The notes below the pieces were generated by a model that made no database searches, had not been told where the DNA came from, and worked only from the letters and a program-made list of their open reading frames with translations. Positions 60,336 through 64,000 of a stretch of DNA of 64,000 bases are shown piece by piece. This stretch comes from Planctomycetaceae bacterium (GTDB lineage Bacteria; Planctomycetota; Phycisphaerae; UBA1845; UTPLA1). The stretch spans positions 3,286,001 through 3,350,000 of the forward strand of contig CP030884.1 in the NCBI GenBank assembly GCA_006969385.1. The letters are read 5' to 3'. The position numbers and the translations under genes are program-made. Each line of letters starts with the position of its first letter. Position 1 is the first letter of the stretch.

Positions 60336-62153
60336 CTAGTCGCAGATCGCTCCGCTCACCAGCAAACTGGTAAACAAGCACACGTCACCATCATCGGTCG
60401 AACCATCCAGATTTAGATCGCCGCAGGCACAATTGCCGGCGCCGCCGCTCAAGAGACAATCGACCAGCGCTTGCACATCCTTGCCTGAAACGTCGCCATC
60501 TTCGTTGACATCGCCGGGACAGCTACTGCATCCGGTGGACTCCACGAGTTGACCGACATAGATGCCGTTGAAACCATTTTCGACACCCATGAACAGGGCG
60601 ATCTGACCGGCGTCGTTCATCGTCATGGGGCCGCCAGTCGTAGGGCTCGTCGATCCACGTATCGAGGCCGATGTGATGGTTTCAAAGCGCGTTGCGCAAG
60701 GTCCTATCCTAACCAATTTTTTTTCACCGCGGCGGGCAACCAACGCGAGGCTGCCATCAGGCTTTCTTGCCCAAACGCCCCGATTGTTGGATGTCGTCAC
60801 GCTCGGCCCACTAAGTATCGCCGACACAGCCGCGTCTCCAATCGAATTGATTGAGAAACCGAGCAATAGATCGAACACCGTATCCGGCTCAGTTCCGACC
60901 GCCTCGTCACCCAGACGTGCAACAATCTCAAGGCCATTGGCGTTAGCGCACAGAATCGCTTCGTTATTTGTACCGTTAACACCTGCACCCACGAGTCCAG
61001 CGACGAAGAATACCTCGCCCAAATCATTGAAAAGGATGTCCTCCTGCAAATCGATTTGAATGAGAACGGTACCGTTTTCTGTACTCACGGCGTCGCCATC
61101 TTGCGCGATCACAGTCAGGCCGTTGTCGGTTTCGACAATGATGGCAGTGTCATTCGCAGCGGTAACATCATCACCGAATATCCGTGCTTGAAACGCGACC
61201 TGACCATGGTTGTTCAAGGCGATTACCTGAGAGAAGACACTCGTTAAAGAGCCAGCTGGGCCGATCCCGGTGATTAAATCCGTTGGATTGGCGGCAATGC
61301 GCAAATTGCCCGCTGTCCCCGCAATGACGGCCAATCTGTTGGTGAAACTGCCGTCACTCGCGGTGATCTCGGCCCTGAATGCGGTCTCTCCAGATGAATT
61401 CAGCGGAAATTGGATGAGCGTATCCGGAATGTCCTCAATCGTGATGTCAGGTGTCGTTGATTCGACCAATGTCCGCGTACGTGCGAGGACGGTCAGGTTA
61501 TCGACGGGGCCGCCGAGAATGGCAGTGGGTCCGTTCATCGCGTCAACCCCGGTGCCGACAAGCTCGGCTCTGAACAAGACCACGTTTTGATCGTTTTGTG
61601 AAACGAAGCGCGGCATGAGTCCGTAGTTTACATCCGGCAAGATCGGACAGGGATGATTCTGCAACGCAATAGGCGTGAGGTTTAACCCATCCGCAACAAA
61701 GATACCGTACGTGCCGTCCCATGATTCGCCGACAAGCTGTTTGGGGCTAACGGTCGCTATACGTCCGGATGCGTTGATCGACGTCGTTCCGAAGCCATCG
61801 AGAATGAAGAGTGCTTCCGGCGGATGGGTGCCGGGGATAATGTCGCTCTCACGAAGCAGGTATGTCGCGTCAAAACCCTCGCCGCGATAGTACCCGCGCA
61901 GATTTCCTGCACCGACGCCTGGACCGGAAAAGATAACGCCCGAGGCCACATCGCCGTTGACATTAAGACTCTCTGAACCAGACGCGGAAAATGTGAGTTC
62001 GGGTGACGGACCCGGTGTGCCTTGCAGGATGCGTGCTTCCAACCGTACGTCGCTGGCGGACGCTGTAGTGACACTCATCAACAAGACTAGCAGACAGGTC
62101 ACGCATGTAGCGCCCAGTGGGTACGCTACGCTTCGGGCGATTTTACATGTCAT
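60336..62153 (-). CDS. Secreted repeat protein with C-terminal dockerin type I module
   Basis: A signal peptide (GATCVTCLLVLLMSVTTASAS, cut near residue 34) precedes about 500 residues of repeated beta-rich units with the pattern LNxxGxVAFxAxIxGxxVxxxNxxAI, recalling tandem-repeat proteins of the DUF7453 kind in planctomycetes (tentative). The last 60 residues form a dockerin type I pair: GDVNEDGDVSGKDVQALVDCLL and GDLNLDGSTDDGDVCLFTSLLV, each with calcium-binding Asp/Asn positions. Such modules in planctomycetes likely mediate protein attachment rather than cellulosomes. Length 605. Confidence 0.83.
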   Translation of the reverse strand: MTCKIARSVAYPLGATCVTCLLVLLMSVTTASASDVRLEARILQGTPGPSPELTFSASGSESLNVNGDVASGVIFSGPGVGAGNLRGYYRGEGFDATYLLRESDIIPGTHPPEALFILDGFGTTSINASGRIATVSPKQLVGESWDGTYGIFVADGLNLTPIALQNHPCPILPDVNYGLMPRFVSQNDQNVVLFRAELVGTGVDAMNGPTAILGGPVDNLTVLARTRTLVESTTPDITIEDIPDTLIQFPLNSSGETAFRAEITASDGSFTNRLAVIAGTAGNLRIAANPTDLITGIGPAGSLTSVFSQVIALNNHGQVAFQARIFGDDVTAANDTAIIVETDNGLTVIAQDGDAVSTENGTVLIQIDLQEDILFNDLGEVFFVAGLVGAGVNGTNNEAILCANANGLEIVARLGDEAVGTEPDTVFDLLLGFSINSIGDAAVSAILSGPSVTTSNNRGVWARKPDGSLALVARRGEKKLVRIGPCATRFETITSASIRGSTSPTTGGPMTMNDAGQIALFMGVENGFNGIYVGQLVESTGCSSCPGDVNEDGDVSGKDVQALVDCLLSGGAGNCACGDLNLDGSTDDGDVCLFTSLLVSGAICD

Positions 62154-62523
62154 TTTGTAACTCCGATCACCAACTTTAGACTCCCGAAAACGTACCTATG
62201 GTCGCGATCTCTAGCTAAAAATGCAAGCAAATCGGTAACCGCTGCAGCAAGTTTGACTTATTCCCCCATTTTTTGCATGCAGTATTGAATTCGAGCCGAC
62301 TTGTCGGACCGAAAGAACGCTTCACCGGCGATGCAACTGGCGCATCAATCAGGACGATCAAGGCACGCTTATCCGGTGTTTCCCGACTGTTCGTTAGATT
62401 TCTGCGATGGTACTCATTAATCCTAGGTCGCCGCACCGGAAATTGTCGTACCGCGCTAAGCTTCCCTAACGTGCGAATAGACCGATCGTTAACCCTAATG
62501 AATTCTCCATTACTCGCGTGTCT
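62154..62523. other. Gap of 370 bases with no supported gene
   Basis: Divergent control region between the dockerin protein and the photolyase. Short frames cross it but lack initiation signals. No clear promoter or repeat was recognised. Confidence 0.4.
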
Positions 62524-64000
62524 ATGCCCACTCAACTCGTTTGGTTCAAACGCGATTTACGGTTGCTCGATCACAAGCCGCTGGTGCAAGCGGCGGGGCG
62601 GGGGCCCTGCTTGTGCGTGTATGTGTACGAACCCGAGTTGATCCATTCGCCCGAATACGACGGTTCGCACCATGTGTTTATCAACGAATCGCTGCGCGAG
62701 CTGGAAATCGGTCTGCGTGCGCGCGGCGGCATGCTGACGCTGTTGCACGGCCGCATCCCGGATGTGTTCGCCGATTTGCATCGGGTATATCCTTTTGAAG
62801 CGATTTGGGCACACGAAGAAACGGGAAATAAGGTCACGTTCGCTCGCGATTTACGCCTGCACGAGTGGTGTCGGTCACAGGGCGTGGCTTTTCACGAGTT
62901 GCCGCAAAACGGCGTGATCCGCCGCCTGAAGAATCGGGATGGTTGGTCGGGCAAATGGCAACAGCGTATGCGCGGGCAACCGTTGCCCGCGCCGGAGCGC
63001 ATTGCGTGCGTGCCCGACGTGAAACGCGGTCGTTCTCTTGACGAGCGCGACGTCGGCATCGAACCGAGTACCAAACTCGGCGTGCAACAGGGCGGGGAAT
63101 CGCGTGCGCTCGAAGTCTTGCGATCGTTCCTGCACGAGCGCGGCGCGAATTATCGAAAAGACATGTCCAGCCCGGTGAGCGGGTGGGACGGGTGCAGTCG
63201 GCTCAGCCCCTATCTGGCGTGGGGCAATATCTCGATTCGCACCGTGCATCGGGCGGCGGCAGAGCGGGCACGCGAACTGCGCGAGCAACGCAAGGCGGGC
63301 GAAAAAATTAACGGCCCATGGCTTTCTTCGCTAACGTCATTCCAAGGCCGCTTACGTTGGCATTGCCATTTCATGCAAAAGCTCGAAGACGAACCGCGGA
63401 TCGAATTTGAGAACATGAATCGCGCTTACGATGGCTTGCGCGAGAACGATTTCAACGAAGCATATTTTGACGCGTGGTGCAGCGGGCAAACGGGCTACCC
63501 GATGGTCGATGCGTGCATGCGCTGTTTGCATCAGACCGGCTGGATCAACTTTCGCATGCGCGCGATGCTCGCCTCGTTTGCGGCGTATCACCTCTGGCTG
63601 CATTGGCGCCGACCGGCAGTGTTTTTGGCGCGCCACTTCTTAGATTTCGAACCGGGTATTCACTTCAGTCAGTTTCAAATGCAGTCGGGCGTGACGGGCA
63701 TCAACACGGTGCGCATCTATTCTCCCATCAAGCAGGTGAAGGATCAGGATCCGACGGGTGTGTTTATCAAGAGGTACTGCCCGGAATTGGAAGGTGTGCC
63801 CGATGAGTACTTGCCCGAGCCCCATACCATGCCCCCATTGGTGCAACAGTGGGCCGGCTGTGTAATCGGCAAGGATTATCCGAGCCCCATCGTCGATCAT
63901 AAAACGGCGTATCAAGCGGCGCGCGATCGGGTATACGCGTTCAAACGCAAGCCGGAGGTGCGGGCGGCGGCAGAGAAGGTTTATCAAAAACACGGAAGTC
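62524..64000 (+). CDS. Deoxyribodipyrimidine photolyase / cryptochrome, 3'-truncated by window edge
   Basis: A light-dependent DNA repair flavoprotein or cryptochrome. The frame opens with ATG 62524 and runs off the window after 492 codons. It starts with the photolyase alpha/beta domain (TQLVWFKRDLRLLDHKPL, YVYEPELIHSPEY, HEETGNKVTFARD). The FAD domain has GCSRLSPYLAWGNISIRTVH, LTSFQGRLRWHCHFMQKLE, FDAWCSGQTGYPMVDACMR, and INFRMRAMLASFAAYHLWLHW, ending with FSQFQMQSGVTGINTVRIYSP. No ribosome binding site is seen. CPD photolyase is the likeliest role; a signalling cryptochrome cannot be excluded. Confidence 0.92.
   Translation, partial: MPTQLVWFKRDLRLLDHKPLVQAAGRGPCLCVYVYEPELIHSPEYDGSHHVFINESLRELEIGLRARGGMLTLLHGRIPDVFADLHRVYPFEAIWAHEETGNKVTFARDLRLHEWCRSQGVAFHELPQNGVIRRLKNRDGWSGKWQQRMRGQPLPAPERIACVPDVKRGRSLDERDVGIEPSTKLGVQQGGESRALEVLRSFLHERGANYRKDMSSPVSGWDGCSRLSPYLAWGNISIRTVHRAAAERARELREQRKAGEKINGPWLSSLTSFQGRLRWHCHFMQKLEDEPRIEFENMNRAYDGLRENDFNEAYFDAWCSGQTGYPMVDACMRCLHQTGWINFRMRAMLASFAAYHLWLHWRRPAVFLARHFLDFEPGIHFSQFQMQSGVTGINTVRIYSPIKQVKDQDPTGVFIKRYCPELEGVPDEYLPEPHTMPPLVQQWAGCVIGKDYPSPIVDHKTAYQAARDRVYAFKRKPEVRAAAEKVYQKHGS

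Noticed and set aside
1..64000. tRNA, rRNA or riboswitch genes
   Set aside because: No CCA-end cloverleaf, ribosomal RNA block or recognisable riboswitch core was found in the gaps by reading; a covariance-model scan would decide.

Overview
The window looks like GC-rich bacterial chromosome from a planctomycete, most likely of the Phycisphaerae or a near relative. The points in favour are: many conserved housekeeping genes carrying unusual tails, a secreted protein ending in a dockerin type I module, many small membrane proteins with a CxxCGYDLxGN...CPECG zinc ribbon, DUF4159 and FIST proteins, and several families of short palindromic intergenic repeats. The lineage call is an inference from gene content; no 16S gene is present. 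I saw no tRNA, rRNA, CRISPR array, prophage or intact insertion sequence.

Layout. 1-3399: ribosomal/replication operon rpsF(partial)-ssb-rpsR-rplI-dnaB. 3400-4096: a repeat-bearing gap with a small hydrophobic protein gene (50 codons) that has its own ribosome binding site and terminator. 4097-9663: moeA, a K+ channel, a ParDE toxin-antitoxin pair with a near-consensus promoter, an AT-richer Imm33-like gene, and arsenosugar genes (arsS plus an AhpD-like partner). 9664-14086: tandem repeats, an HtrA protease, and dnaA with an AT-rich upstream region. 14087-18451: acetyltransferase, GT9 glycosyltransferase and a large DUF4159 protein in one tight operon. 18557-25355: class V aminotransferase, tag, a small hypothetical gene, pruA and a hybrid sensor kinase. 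25356-33609: repeats, a MauE-like/rhodanese pair, a VTT protein, a GT-C-like membrane protein whose N-terminus is made from an intergenic repeat, a methyltransferase and a TPR protein.

33699-38144 is a compact minus-strand housekeeping operon, in transcription order tpiA-secG-yicC-gmk-rpoZ-coaC-coaB. It is followed by pheA and a B12/radical SAM gene (38504-41481) whose 5' end looks frameshifted. 41854-46478: phhB, a FIST sensor protein, two GT2 glycosyltransferases and a CDF metal transporter. 46536-49841 is a tandem array of six paralogous membrane proteins with C-terminal zinc ribbons, four of the five junctions overlapping by 4 to 7 bases. A histone-deacetylase-like amidohydrolase and a CPXCG protein follow.

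51708-57508: a DNA-binding-domain/transmembrane protein pair, pabB, pabC and a Nif3-like protein (folate pathway). 57748-60254: small membrane proteins, one broken by a one-base frameshift, a stand-alone Clp N-domain protein, a 134-bp MITE-like element with perfect 23-bp terminal repeats, and an N-terminal zinc-ribbon membrane protein. 60336-62153: the dockerin protein. 62524 to the edge: a photolyase/cryptochrome running off the window.

The strongest candidates for something undescribed are the six-gene zinc-ribbon membrane array, the 50-residue hydrophobic protein at 3691-3843, and the use of an intergenic repeat as coding sequence at 29869-29983.
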